From positions 1 through 59,571 of the forward strand of contig NZ_JAGEMO020000040.1 in assembly GCF_017921975.2 (NCBI RefSeq): a stretch of 59,571 nt of DNA, written 5' to 3'. Positions 24,511-31,633 of the stretch are shown in pieces; positions within the stretch are counted from its first letter, which is position 1, and each line of letters begins with the position of its first letter. The notes under the pieces were generated by a model. The model saw nothing but the letters and a program-made list of their open reading frames with translations, ran no database searches and was not told where the DNA came from. The translations under genes and the position numbers were made by a program. The DNA comes from Hymenobacter terricola. GTDB lineage: Bacteria; Bacteroidota; Bacteroidia; Cytophagales; Hymenobacteraceae.

Positions 24511-25348
24511 GCGCGAGCGGGGTTAAGTGGTTTACCAGGTCAGCGTTGCCGCTGACGAGGGCGTTGAAAAGCAATTCCAAATCGACGCGGCTGGGCCGGC
24601 CTTCGGGGTTCGGCCAGATGCCCTGCGGCCCGCGCACCGAAGCCTCCGCGTAGAGCGGCGCGGCCGTTTCATCGGGCCGGGCGCTGCCGAACCGGAGGCT
24701 GTCGGTGAGGGCATCGAGGCTGCTGTTGAGCACGATGCGGCGGTCGTGCACCACCACCACGGTGTCAATCAGGGCGTCGAGGTCGCGCACCTGGTGGGTC
24801 GAGATGATAACGCAGCGGTCCTCGCCCAGGGCCGAAGCCACGATGGTGCGGAACTGCGCCTTGGAGGGAATATCGAGGCCGTTGGTGGGCTCGTCGAGCA
24901 CCAGCAGGCTGGTGTTGGCGGCCAGCGCAAAGGCAATCATGAACTTCTTCTGCTGCCCAAACGACATGGCCGAGAGGCGGGCATGCACCGGCACCTCCAG
25001 CTCCTGGAGGTATTCGGCCAGCTGCGCCCTATCGAAGCGCGGGTAGAACGGGGCCGTGCTGGCCACAAACTGCTCGCCGGTGAGGGCCGGCACGTACACT
25101 TCCTCGGGCAGGAAAAAGAGGTCGGCCAGCACGTCGGGGTAGCGCGCGGCGGCCGGCTGCCCGTGCACCGTGCAGGTGCCGGCCCACGGAAAGGCCAGCC
25201 CCACCAGGCACTTGAGCAGCGTGGACTTGCCGGCGCCGTTCTTGCCCAGCAGGCCGTAGATGCGCCCGCGCTCCAGCGTCAGGCTCAGGTTTTGGAAGAG
25301 CGGGACTCGCTTGGAGTACCCAAAATCCAGGTTGCGAATGCGGACCAT
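24494..25348 (-). CDS. ABC-transporter ATPase subunit
   Basis: A 284-residue ATPase. Walker A is G-K-N-G-A-G-K-S-T at about 35-43, the signature is M-S-F-G-Q-Q-K-K, Walker B is L-L-V-L-D-E-P-T-N-G-L-D, and the switch is I-S-T-H-Q-V-R-D. The C-terminal 70 residues are a variable extension. It is the first gene of the operon ATPase-permease-GntR-DUF2807. Its ATG (25346-25348) is 14 bases from a palindrome that probably binds the GntR protein. It works with the next gene product to form the transporter. Confidence 0.93.
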   Translation of the reverse strand: MVRIRNLDFGYSKRVPLFQNLSLTLERGRIYGLLGKNGAGKSTLLKCLVGLAFPWAGTCTVHGQPAAARYPDVLADLFFLPEEVYVPALTGEQFVASTAPFYPRFDRAQLAEYLQELEVPVHARLSAMSFGQQKKFMIAFALAANTSLLVLDEPTNGLDIPSKAQFRTIVASALGEDRCVIISTHQVRDLDALIDTVVVVHDRRIVLNSSLDALTDSLRFGSARPDETAAPLYAEASVRGPQGIWPNPEGRPSRVDLELLFNALVSGNADLVNHLTPLAHELAL

Positions 25349-25362
25349 GTGCAGAAGCTTAA

Positions 25363-25384
25363 GTGTATTACCGTTCTAGTACAC
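25363..25384 (-). promoter_or_regulatory. Candidate YtrA/GntR operator
   Basis: The plus strand reads GTGTATTA-ccgttc-TAGTACAC, 8-base arms with one mismatch and a 6-base spacer. It lies 14 bases upstream of the ATPase start. GTGTA/TACAC ends are typical of YtrA-type sites, and the operon encodes such a regulator. Confidence 0.6.
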
Positions 25385-25443
25385 CATAAACGTAAGCAGC
25401 CCTTTGGCACTGGCGCAAGCTTTTTCTTCACGAAAAATAAAAA

Positions 25444-25475
25444 AGACCCCTGGCGCAGTACCAGGGGCCTTTTAT
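25444..25475. terminator. Bidirectional Rho-independent terminator
   Basis: CCCCTGG (25447-25453) pairs with CCAGGGG (25461-25467) around a 7-base loop. A-rich and T-rich flanks on both sides give T-runs in both directions. It serves the minus-strand gene that ends at 25610. Confidence 0.85.
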
Positions 25476-25499
25476 TGTATCGCGATGGTGCCGCAGGGT

Positions 25500-25576
25500 G
25501 CGGGGCGGGCCCCCGTCCGGCGTGGCTCAGCAGCCCGAAAGCGGCGCGCACGACGGGCGGGGGCCTGCTCCGCCCC
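25500..25576. repeat. GC-rich imperfect inverted repeat
   Basis: GCGGGGCGGGCCCCCGTC (25500-25517) is opposed by GACGGGCGGGGGCC and CTCCGCCCC (25552-25576), with small bulges. It sits between the terminator at 25444 and the unknown gene ending at 25610. It has the look of a dispersed intergenic repeat, but no second copy is in this window. Confidence 0.5.
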
Positions 25577-25609
25577 TACGGTTTGGGCGGCTATCCGCCC
25601 CGAAGCGGG

Positions 25610-26323
25610 CTAGTAGCTCTCCTTCAGCACGCCGAACTTGCGGCGCTCGGCCTTGAATGATTTCGGGTAGTTGGCCTCGATGAGCAGCAGCAGGGCCACG
25701 AAAATGGCCTGTGCGTCGTCGCGGTACAGGCTTTTGCCGGCTACCTCGGTGGCGCGGGTGCCGGTGGCCTGGGCGGCCTGGGGTTGCAGCTCGTTGTACT
25801 CATCGGAAAGGGCTTTCCAGAAGGCCTCGCCGTACTTGATTTTAGCCATTTCGTGTTTCGGGTCGCCGAGGGCCTTCACCAGCTTGAGCAGGGCTTCGGC
25901 GCGCTTGCCCCGGTCGTGGGGCAGGGTGTAGGTGCTCCCGATTTTCTCAATGCCGAACTCGCCGTAGTATGGGCGGCCGTCCTGCTCCTCGTCGTATTGC
26001 AGGGCCAGGGCCTTTTTCACGTATTTCAGCTTGCCCTGCTCCTTGCTGCCGTCAATCATCAAATCCAGCGCCGCCAGCCGTTGGGCCTGGGGCGAGATGG
26101 CATCATCGGCGGCCCCGGCGGTGCGCAGGCTCGCGCGCAGCTGGGTGCCCAGCGCGAGGGCCGTGGGCTGGGTGGTCCATTCCAGGGTGAGTTGGGGCCG
26201 CAGGCCCCACTCGGCCACGGCCAGGTCGAAGGCTTCGGAAAAGGGCTTGTCGCCTTCGGGAATGTTGCGGGTAGCGGGGGACTTGGGCTTGGCCCCGGTG
26301 GTAGTGGGTTTGGTAGGCTCCAT
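25610..26323 (-). CDS. Protein of unknown function
   Basis: A 237-residue soluble protein with a Thr/Pro/Lys-rich N-terminal 25 residues and then a mainly helical body (for example L-T-L-E-W-T-T-Q-P-T-A, Q-R-L-A-A-L-D-L-M-I-D, K-Y-V-K-K-A-L-A-L-Q-Y). There is no signal peptide, no membrane helix and no motif I recognise. The ATG is at 26321-26323. It is monocistronic: a terminator follows at 25444-25475, and the upstream gap holds a repeat array. Coding character (third-position GC, no rare frames) supports a real gene. Confidence 0.75.
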   Translation of the reverse strand: MEPTKPTTTGAKPKSPATRNIPEGDKPFSEAFDLAVAEWGLRPQLTLEWTTQPTALALGTQLRASLRTAGAADDAISPQAQRLAALDLMIDGSKEQGKLKYVKKALALQYDEEQDGRPYYGEFGIEKIGSTYTLPHDRGKRAEALLKLVKALGDPKHEMAKIKYGEAFWKALSDEYNELQPQAAQATGTRATEVAGKSLYRDDAQAIFVALLLLIEANYPKSFKAERRKFGVLKESY

Positions 26324-26454
26324 GTGGTTGGTTTGAATGGGGTTGGGCTTGTAAATGGTCCGGCCAAAGTAGGGGATATTTTCGGCCTACCGGCCATCTT
26401 CGCCCGCTACCCCCAGCCTTAGCCCACCCGCCTGGGCTCCTCAGCAACTTCAGG

Positions 26455-26618
26455 AGGCCGCCGCCGCCAGCGGCCGGGCCCTAAAGGCCCCTCAGCAGGC
26501 CGCCACACCCAGCGGCAGTGCCCAAAATAAAATGCAGAGGGCCGCCGCACCCAGCGACAGCCCCGAAAATAAAATACAGAGGGCTGCCGCAGTCAGCGGC
26601 AGCCCTCTGTATTTTTTG
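26455..26618. repeat. Four tandem copies of a ~42-base unit ending in a terminator hairpin
   Basis: Copies lie at 26455-26496, 26497-26537, 26538-26579 and 26580-26618. The unit is about AGGGCCGCCGCACCCAGCG, then GCAGTGCCC, then AAAATAAAATACAG. The second and third copies are nearly complete, the first lacks the AT-rich end, and the last has become the right half of a hairpin. The stretch 26324-26630 (307 bases) holds no other gene. Confidence 0.75.
26571..26615. terminator. Perfect 20-base-pair hairpin terminator
   Basis: AAAATACAGAGGGCTGCCGC (26571-26590) and its exact complement (26596-26615) flank a 5-base loop. On the minus strand it directly follows the small gene ending at 26631 and ends in TTTTATTTTCGGGG, a T-rich tail. 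It ends the toxin-antitoxin operon. Confidence 0.85.
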
Positions 26619-26630
26619 GGTGCACCCGGC

Positions 26631-26822
26631 CTACTCCACCGAGTGGGCGGGCGGCATCTCGTCGGCCGGCACGGCCAGTATTTTACCGTCGCGGGAGATG
26701 ATGACGGGACTGTTCTTGTATTTTTTGAACGCCAGCATGGCGTTGTAGGTCGCTACGAGGCCGAGCTGCACTTGCTGGCTGAATTTGGCCGTTTCGAGCG
26801 ATGCTACCTCGGGGTTAGCCAT
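26631..26822 (-). CDS. Small protein coupled to zeta-like toxin gene (putative antitoxin)
   Basis: A 63-residue protein. The body F-S-Q-Q-V-Q-L-G-L-V-A-T-Y-N-A-M-L-A-F-K-K-Y is followed by P-V-I-I-S-R-D-G-K-I-L-A-V-P-A-D-E-M. Short proteins with this helix plus (V-x-x-D-G-K-I-x-x-V-P) ending often accompany small zeta/AAA kinases in Bacteroidota and Cyanobacteria (family knowledge, from memory). The ATG at 26820-26822 overlaps the ancestral stop of the kinase gene by eight bases (ATGGCTAA), a coupling sign. I infer an antitoxin or partner role. A strong hairpin terminator follows. Confidence 0.65.
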   Translation of the reverse strand: MANPEVASLETAKFSQQVQLGLVATYNAMLAFKKYKNSPVIISRDGKILAVPADEMPPAHSVE

Positions 26823-27386
26823 GGTATGCGGTGGTTAGTTGTTGCCAAATATCGGGCTTTATCACGGTTGTTTCGCTTGCATTTCCTTCCGCTATCAGCG
26901 CTCCTACCCCGTCGGAGTTGTCAAATAGCAGCCAGTCATCAACCGCCGCACGGTAGGCTCCGAAAAACTGGCGCAGGCCCCTTCATAGCGCCGCCTGATG
27001 GTCGGTTCCGGGATGTTGTGGCCGCCTTCCCTCACCCTCGCAGCCACCCGCTCAACTGCCAAATCAGGTGAATTAAGCCAGAAGAATAGCAGCCTTACTA
27101 GATACCCCTGCTCTCGCGCCGCCTGAATAAACCGCAGGTAGTGCCGGGTAGCCAGGGTGGTTTCCAGCGCGAAAGTCTCTCCCGCCGCCAGCAGCTCCTT
27201 TAGCCGCCCCAGCATCAGCCGGCTCGCCTGGATGCTCACCGTTTCGGGCTGGAAGGGCGAGAGGCCACGGGCTATTTCATTGGCATTCACGAACTCGCGG
27301 CAGTTCAGCAAGCCGGGCAGCAGGGTGTAGGCGGCAGTGGTTTTGCCCGCCCCGTTGCAGCCGGCCAAGAGGTAGAGGGTTTTCAT
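26815..27386 (-). pseudogene. Zeta-toxin-like P-loop kinase gene, frameshifted
   Basis: The first 136 residues read as a small zeta-type P-loop kinase: Walker A G9-CNGAGKTT-17, N-A-N-E-I-A-R-G-L-S-P at 34-44, L-E-T-T-L-A-T at 74-80, and G-G-H-N-I-P-E-P-T-I-R-R-R-Y near 121-134. After R-R-R-Y-E-G the frame degrades and stops at 26904-26906. Adding one G to the GGGG run (26978-26981) restores G-L-R-Q-F-F...W-L-L-F-D-N-S to a stop at 26815-26817, a 190-residue protein of normal length with the family's D-N-S end. Residue 36 is Asn where the family usually has Asp (N-A-D-E), which may also impair activity. A sequencing error at the G-run is possible. Confidence 0.8.
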
Positions 27387-27392
27387 AAAGGG

Positions 27393-27848
27393 CTATTCTC
27401 CGGCTTGCTTGAGGATTTCCATTTCAAGTGCGGAGGAAAAACGAAAGTTGGTTTGCCTGATTTGGTCCAGCAATGGCTTCACAGCCGGCACCAGCCCTTG
27501 CCGCTTAGCCCGCAGCAGCACGCCAAACGTACCGGTGAGTTGAACCGCTAGTTTTTCAGCCGTTTTCCGCGCCTTATAATCGTCCAGAATCAGCGTACAG
27601 CCCGGCCGTTCCAGGGCCAGCGCAATGGCACTGGCTTCGCCGGCATCTACCAGCAGTGCCAGCAGCAGTTGCCGGGCAGCGTCGGTAGCCGCTTCCTGCT
27701 TTATCCAAGCCGGTAGCGGCAAGCCATATTCGGCCGCCACGGTCGGCGTGGTCGTGGCCGTACCGTAAAGCTGGCGCAACAAATCCAGCTGACCGATTTT
27801 GGTGAGCACAATCAGGCAGCTGGCATCGGCGATGATAAGCTCAGGCAT
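27393..27848 (-). CDS. DUF3368 PIN-like putative toxin
   Basis: A 151-residue PIN-fold protein started at the ATG 27846-27848. It has I-I-A-D8-A-S near the start, G-E71-A-S-A-I-A-L-A in the middle and L-I-L-D89-D90-Y-K-A-R later. These are the acidic positions that bind metal in PIN nucleases. DUF3368 proteins are the toxin-side partner of UPF0175 antitoxins. The start overlaps the UPF0175 gene by eight bases. The zeta-like gene follows after only six bases, so the two modules appear to be one operon. Confidence 0.85.
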   Translation of the reverse strand: MPELIIADASCLIVLTKIGQLDLLRQLYGTATTTPTVAAEYGLPLPAWIKQEAATDAARQLLLALLVDAGEASAIALALERPGCTLILDDYKARKTAEKLAVQLTGTFGVLLRAKRQGLVPAVKPLLDQIRQTNFRFSSALEMEILKQAGE

Positions 27849-28068
27849 TGGCCGCGTCGCGCGCAATGTCCTCGGCCGGGTAGTTGAACACCGACACGCC
27901 ATAGTCGCCCAGCAACTCCATGAAGGTGCGCTTGCTGTAGCCAGCCAGTTCGGCGGCCTGCCCCAGCGAGAGCTTGCCTCGCTCGTAGAGGCGTGCGGCT
28001 AGCAGCGTGGTTACTTCTTTGGAGGTCATGTCCAGCGAATCGGGCAGGTGCAGGGTGAGGGTTTGCAT
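27841..28068 (-). CDS. UPF0175-family antitoxin
   Basis: A 75-residue protein: a beta-strand start (Q-T-L-T-L-H-L-P-D-S-L), then a helix-turn-helix of the UPF0175 type (A-R-L-Y-E-R-G-K-L-S-L-G-Q-A-A-E-L-A-G-Y in two steps, then K-R-T-F-M-E-L-L). The end reads V-S-V-F-N-Y-P-A-E-D-I, as in the family. It is the first gene of the four-gene toxin-antitoxin operon and overlaps the DUF3368 gene. It is expected to repress the operon and neutralise the PIN-like protein. Confidence 0.88.
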   Translation of the reverse strand: MQTLTLHLPDSLDMTSKEVTTLLAARLYERGKLSLGQAAELAGYSKRTFMELLGDYGVSVFNYPAEDIARDAANA

Positions 28069-28111
28069 GGCTTATCTGGTGGGAGGGTCGTTGCGCTAAG
28101 TTACGGCTGGC

Positions 28112-28160
28112 GCGGCAGGGCGTAGGCGGCGGTGGTTTTATTCGCGCCGTTGGGGTTGGC
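28112..28160 (-). pseudogene. Fragment of a second zeta-like kinase N-terminus
   Basis: On the minus strand, upstream of the UPF0175 gene, the sequence reads N-G-A-N-K-T-T-A-A-Y-A-L-P-R. It resembles the Walker A region of the nearby kinase (N-G-A-G-K-T-T-A-A-Y-T-L-L-P), with Gly replaced by Asn in the loop. DNA around CAGGGCGTAGGCGGCGGTGG matches 27319-27338 with few changes. It is a short duplicated remnant and cannot encode an active protein. Confidence 0.5.
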
Positions 28161-28165
28161 TGGGG

Positions 28166-28726
28166 TTAGTTTTTGGGGCTTGCTTCTACAACTTGCCAGG
28201 CATTCTCTTCATATTTCTTTACCAAGTGCATTTCATAATGCTTGTATTTATTACTGCCTTTCACAACCAGGTTCAATACCCCTTCCCCCTGCTCGCCTTT
28301 TAAATTCGTAGCAGTGTTTATTTCTCCTTCAGAAAAAAGTATAACCCCTTTCACAGGTCCAATTTCACTTCTAATTCGGTCATTCGTTTTCAAATAATTT
28401 GAAGCCGTTTCGAAAGCATCACTGAAAACAAAAGCTCCAAAAACAATAAGCTTAATAGCTAGAATGAACACCAACCCGAAGGTTGCAGCTTTCTCAATAA
28501 CAGTGGGCTGTTTTCGACTAGACTTTGTATCAATTCGATTGAGGAAAAAGCTAATAGCGCCAAGCAGCAGTAGATACCATGCAATAATGCCGCTTTCCCA
28601 GAAAAAATAAATCTTAGCAGCACTACATAAATAGCCATATGAGAGAAAGGCACATCCGACTATTAGCAGTAATTTGGTTGTCGTACTAATTTCAGATAAC
28701 AACTGATTTTGCGGCTTAAGGCTCAT
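28166..28726 (-). CDS. Membrane protein of unknown function, possibly Coa1-like C-terminus
   Basis: A 186-residue protein from the ATG 28724-28726. Hydrophobic helices lie at about 20-40, 45-65 and 80-105, followed by a soluble C-terminal domain of about 75 residues. That domain (Y-L-K-T-N-D-R-I-R-S-E-I-G-P-V-K-G, then V-L-N-L-V-V-K-G-S-N-K, then W-Q-V-V-E-A) has the layout of the cytochrome-oxidase-assembly protein 1 (Coa1) fold, a weak match. Its DNA is clearly more AT-rich than its neighbours, suggesting acquisition. It ends next to the zeta remnant and starts 20 bases from the carboxylase stop. Confidence 0.65.
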   Translation of the reverse strand: MSLKPQNQLLSEISTTTKLLLIVGCAFLSYGYLCSAAKIYFFWESGIIAWYLLLLGAISFFLNRIDTKSSRKQPTVIEKAATFGLVFILAIKLIVFGAFVFSDAFETASNYLKTNDRIRSEIGPVKGVILFSEGEINTATNLKGEQGEGVLNLVVKGSNKYKHYEMHLVKKYEENAWQVVEASPKN

Positions 28727-28745
28727 CGTCTCAAGTCTTAATTTT

Positions 28746-30374
28746 TCACACCTGAATAACCCCCACGTTATACGCCTTCTCAATCGGCGCATGGTTGGCC
28801 GCCGCAATGCCTTCGGAAATGACTTTGCGGGTTTCCAGCGGGTCAATCACGGCATCGACCCAGAGGCGGGCCGCCGCGTAGTAGGGCGATAGTTGCTCCT
28901 CGTAGCGGGCCTTGATGCGGTCGAGCAGCTCCTTTTCGGCTTCGGGGGTAATGACTTCGCCCTTGGCTTTGAGGGAGGCCACCTGGATTTGCAGCAGGGT
29001 GTTGGCGGCGGCCGCGCCGCTCATTACGGCCAGTTGGGCGGTGGGCCAGGCCACTATCAGGCGTGGGTCGTAGGCCTTGCCGCACATGGCGTAGTTGCCG
29101 GCCCCGTAGCTGTTGCCGACGATGACCGTGAACTTGGGCACCACCGAGTTGGCCATGGCATTCACCATCTTGGCCCCGTCCTTGATGATGCCGCCCTGCT
29201 CGCTCTGGCTGCCCACCATGAAGCCCGACACGTCGTGCAGAAACACCAGCGGAATGCGCTTCTGGTTGCAGTTCATGATGAAGCGCGCCGCCTTGTCGGC
29301 CGAGTCGGAGTAGATGACGCCGCCCATCTGCATGCCGGTTTTCTTGCTCTTCACGATTTTGCGCTGGTTGGCCACGATGCCCACCGCCCAGCCATCAATG
29401 CGCGCCAGCCCGCAAATAAGTGTCTGGCCATACAGGTCCTTGTAGGGCTCGAACTCCGAGTTATCGACCAGCCGGTTGATGATGTCCATCATGTCATAGG
29501 GCTTTACGCGGTCCGAGGGCAGCAGGCCGTAGATTTCCTGCTCATCCTGGGCGGGTTTGGCCGGCGTGGCGCGGCTGAAACCGGCCGTGGCGTGGCCGCC
29601 CATCTTGTCGAAGATGTTGCGGATGTGGGTGAGGCACTCCTCGTCAGAATCGAACTTGTAGTCCGTCACGCCCGAGATTTCGGAGTGCATGCTGGCGCCG
29701 CCCAGCGCCTCGTTGTCGATGGTTTCGCCAATGGCGGATTTCACCAGATAGGAGCCGGCCAGAAACACCGAGCCGGTGCCGTTCACAATCATGGCCTCGT
29801 CGCTCATGATGGGCAAATAGGCCCCACCGGCCACACACGGCCCCATAATGGCCGAAATCTGGACGATGCCCATGCTGCTCATCACCGCGTTGTTGCGGAA
29901 GATGCGGCCGAAATGCTCCTTATCGGGAAAAATCTCGTCCTGCATGGGCAGGTACACGCCCGCTGAGTCCACGAGGTAGATGATGGGCAGCTTATTTTCG
30001 ATGCTGATTTCCTGGGCGCGCAGGTTCTTTTTGGCCGTGATGGGGAACCACGCGCCGGCCTTCACCGTGGCGTCGTTGGCCACCACTACGCACTGGCGGC
30101 CGGCCACGTAGCCGATGACGACGACCACGCCGCCGCCGGGGCAGCCACCTTCTTCCTGGTACATGCCCTCACCCGCGAAAGCGCCGATTTCGACCTGGGC
30201 CGCACCCTTATCGAGCAGGAATTCAATCCGCTCGCGGGCGGTGAGCTTGCCCTTGGCTTTGTGGGCGGCAATGCGCTTTTCGCCCCCGCCGAGGGCTACT
30301 TTCTGGAATTTCCGGCGGAGGTTGAAGCTAAGCTGCTTGAGTTGGTCTTCGTTGCGGTTGAACTCGACATTCAT
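28746..30374 (-). CDS. Acyl-CoA carboxylase subunit beta (carboxyltransferase)
   Basis: A 542-residue carboxyltransferase with the two crotonase-like halves of the PccB/MccB family. It shows L-P-I-I-Y-L-V-D-S-A-G-V-Y-L-P (N half), G-A-Y-L-P-I-M-S-D-E and I-M-G-P-C-V-A-G-G (oxyanion region), and F-L-H-D-V-S-G-F-M-V-G (C half), plus N-S-Y-G-A-G-N-Y-A-M-C-G. It transfers CO2 from biotin to propionyl-CoA or methylcrotonyl-CoA; the substrate is not settled by sequence. The C-terminal H-A-P-I-E-K-A-Y-N-V-G-V-I-Q-V matches the family. MeaB elsewhere in the window favours propionyl-CoA metabolism. Confidence 0.92.
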   Translation of the reverse strand: MNVEFNRNEDQLKQLSFNLRRKFQKVALGGGEKRIAAHKAKGKLTARERIEFLLDKGAAQVEIGAFAGEGMYQEEGGCPGGGVVVVIGYVAGRQCVVVANDATVKAGAWFPITAKKNLRAQEISIENKLPIIYLVDSAGVYLPMQDEIFPDKEHFGRIFRNNAVMSSMGIVQISAIMGPCVAGGAYLPIMSDEAMIVNGTGSVFLAGSYLVKSAIGETIDNEALGGASMHSEISGVTDYKFDSDEECLTHIRNIFDKMGGHATAGFSRATPAKPAQDEQEIYGLLPSDRVKPYDMMDIINRLVDNSEFEPYKDLYGQTLICGLARIDGWAVGIVANQRKIVKSKKTGMQMGGVIYSDSADKAARFIMNCNQKRIPLVFLHDVSGFMVGSQSEQGGIIKDGAKMVNAMANSVVPKFTVIVGNSYGAGNYAMCGKAYDPRLIVAWPTAQLAVMSGAAAANTLLQIQVASLKAKGEVITPEAEKELLDRIKARYEEQLSPYYAAARLWVDAVIDPLETRKVISEGIAAANHAPIEKAYNVGVIQV

Positions 30375-30409
30375 AAAGAAAGCGGGTGGGATTGGGTGGG
30401 AACGGGCAC

Positions 30410-30435
30410 AAAAAAATCCGCCCGAAAGCGGATTT
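30410..30435 (-). terminator. Rho-independent terminator between MCE gene and carboxylase gene
   Basis: AAATCCGC (30414-30421) and GCGGATTT (30428-30435) pair over a 6-base loop. On the minus strand the stem runs into seven T residues. It follows the MCE-protein gene and separates it from the carboxylase gene, whose start is 36 bases further on. Confidence 0.85.
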
Positions 30436-30514
30436 CAAAGGTACGGGTAGGAAAGCACCACGGCGCGTTCTGCTCCATGCATCGTCCAACGATTGAGCGC
30501 GCCGGGGCGCGTTC

Positions 30515-31522
30515 CTACTTTATGACTGACGTCGACTCCACCCTTTTTACTTCGGTGGTGGTGCTGCCGTCGGGCTTTTTGGTGGTTTCTACCTTGCTCT
30601 TGTCCTTGCCGCCGCCGAACACCGAGAAGTGCACGTAGCGCTTGGGATTGGCTTTGAAGTCGACCAACAGGTCGTTGGAACTGGCCGTGGTGGCGGCGAG
30701 GTTGTTGTAGAGCGTGGAATCGTGCAGCAGCCGGCCCATCGAGCCTTTCTGGTCGCTCAGGGCCGTGTTGAGGCTCTTCACCGTGGTCTGGGCGTCGGCC
30801 AGGGTGGCGTTGAGGCGGCGCAGGGCGGGGCCCACAGGTGCTGATTTGAGCGAGTCGGACAGTTGGCCGAAGTTCACGGCAATGTGGTCCAGTTTGCCGG
30901 TGGTGCGGTTCAGGGCGGTGCTCATCTGGGCCAGGTTGCGGGTAATGAGCGCGATGTTGGCCTGGTTGGCCACGATGAGCTTTTGCAGGGCCTCGGTGCT
31001 GGCGCGGGCCCCAAGCAGCGTGCCCTGGATATTGGTCTGGGCGTCCTTGTTCAGAAAGCCGTTGATGTGAGCCAGCGTGGCCCCCACGGTATCGAGCACG
31101 GGCAGGGCCTTGGCCTGAAACGCGTCGGTGATGCTGGTGGGCGTCACGGTCCGGATTTCTTCGCCGCCGCTGAAGTTTTTCGTGTTGCGGCCCAAGGTCA
31201 GGGTGATGCCCTTGGAGCCGAGCAGCGAGCCGCCCAGGCTGGCCGTGGTGGAGTCGCCCACCACCACGTCTTTGCCCAACTCCAGGGCCACGCGCACGCT
31301 GTTGCCCTTGTCGGGCTGCAGCTCCATGCTTTTTACCTGGCCCACTTTGATGCCGTTGAGCACCACCAGGGCCCCCACGTTCAGCCCATCGACGCGGGGA
31401 TAGGTGGCAAAGTAGGTATTGTCGGAGGAGAGGACGTTGCTGCCACGCAGGAATTTGTAGCCCATAACCAGGGCGGCGATGGCTACGATGGTCAGCAGGG
31501 CCACTTTTATTTCTTTAGACAC
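30515..31522 (-). CDS. MlaD/MCE-domain lipid-transport protein
   Basis: A 335-residue protein with one N-terminal transmembrane helix (V-A-L-L-T-I-V-A-I-A-A-L-V-M-G-Y) and an MCE domain (F-A-T-Y-P-R-V-D-G-L-N-V-G-A-L-V-V-L in steps, G-I-K-V-G-Q-V-K-S-M). A long coiled-coil tail follows, with repeated A-L/L-A heptads. I choose the GTG at 31520-31522 because the helix starts there; an upstream GTG at 31600 would add 26 unlikely residues. MlaD-type proteins shuttle phospholipid between membranes. The amidase gene lies 111 bases upstream on the same strand. Confidence 0.85.
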   Translation of the reverse strand: MSKEIKVALLTIVAIAALVMGYKFLRGSNVLSSDNTYFATYPRVDGLNVGALVVLNGIKVGQVKSMELQPDKGNSVRVALELGKDVVVGDSTTASLGGSLLGSKGITLTLGRNTKNFSGGEEIRTVTPTSITDAFQAKALPVLDTVGATLAHINGFLNKDAQTNIQGTLLGARASTEALQKLIVANQANIALITRNLAQMSTALNRTTGKLDHIAVNFGQLSDSLKSAPVGPALRRLNATLADAQTTVKSLNTALSDQKGSMGRLLHDSTLYNNLAATTASSNDLLVDFKANPKRYVHFSVFGGGKDKSKVETTKKPDGSTTTEVKRVESTSVIK

Positions 31523-31633
31523 GAGAAGCGGATGAGTAAGTGAAATGAATAGGGAGGGAATCAGAGAACAGTACGGCAGAAGGGGGGTGGCAGATTGCAC
31601 CGGCTCCCGCGCCTGGGGTTGCTCATTTAGCCG

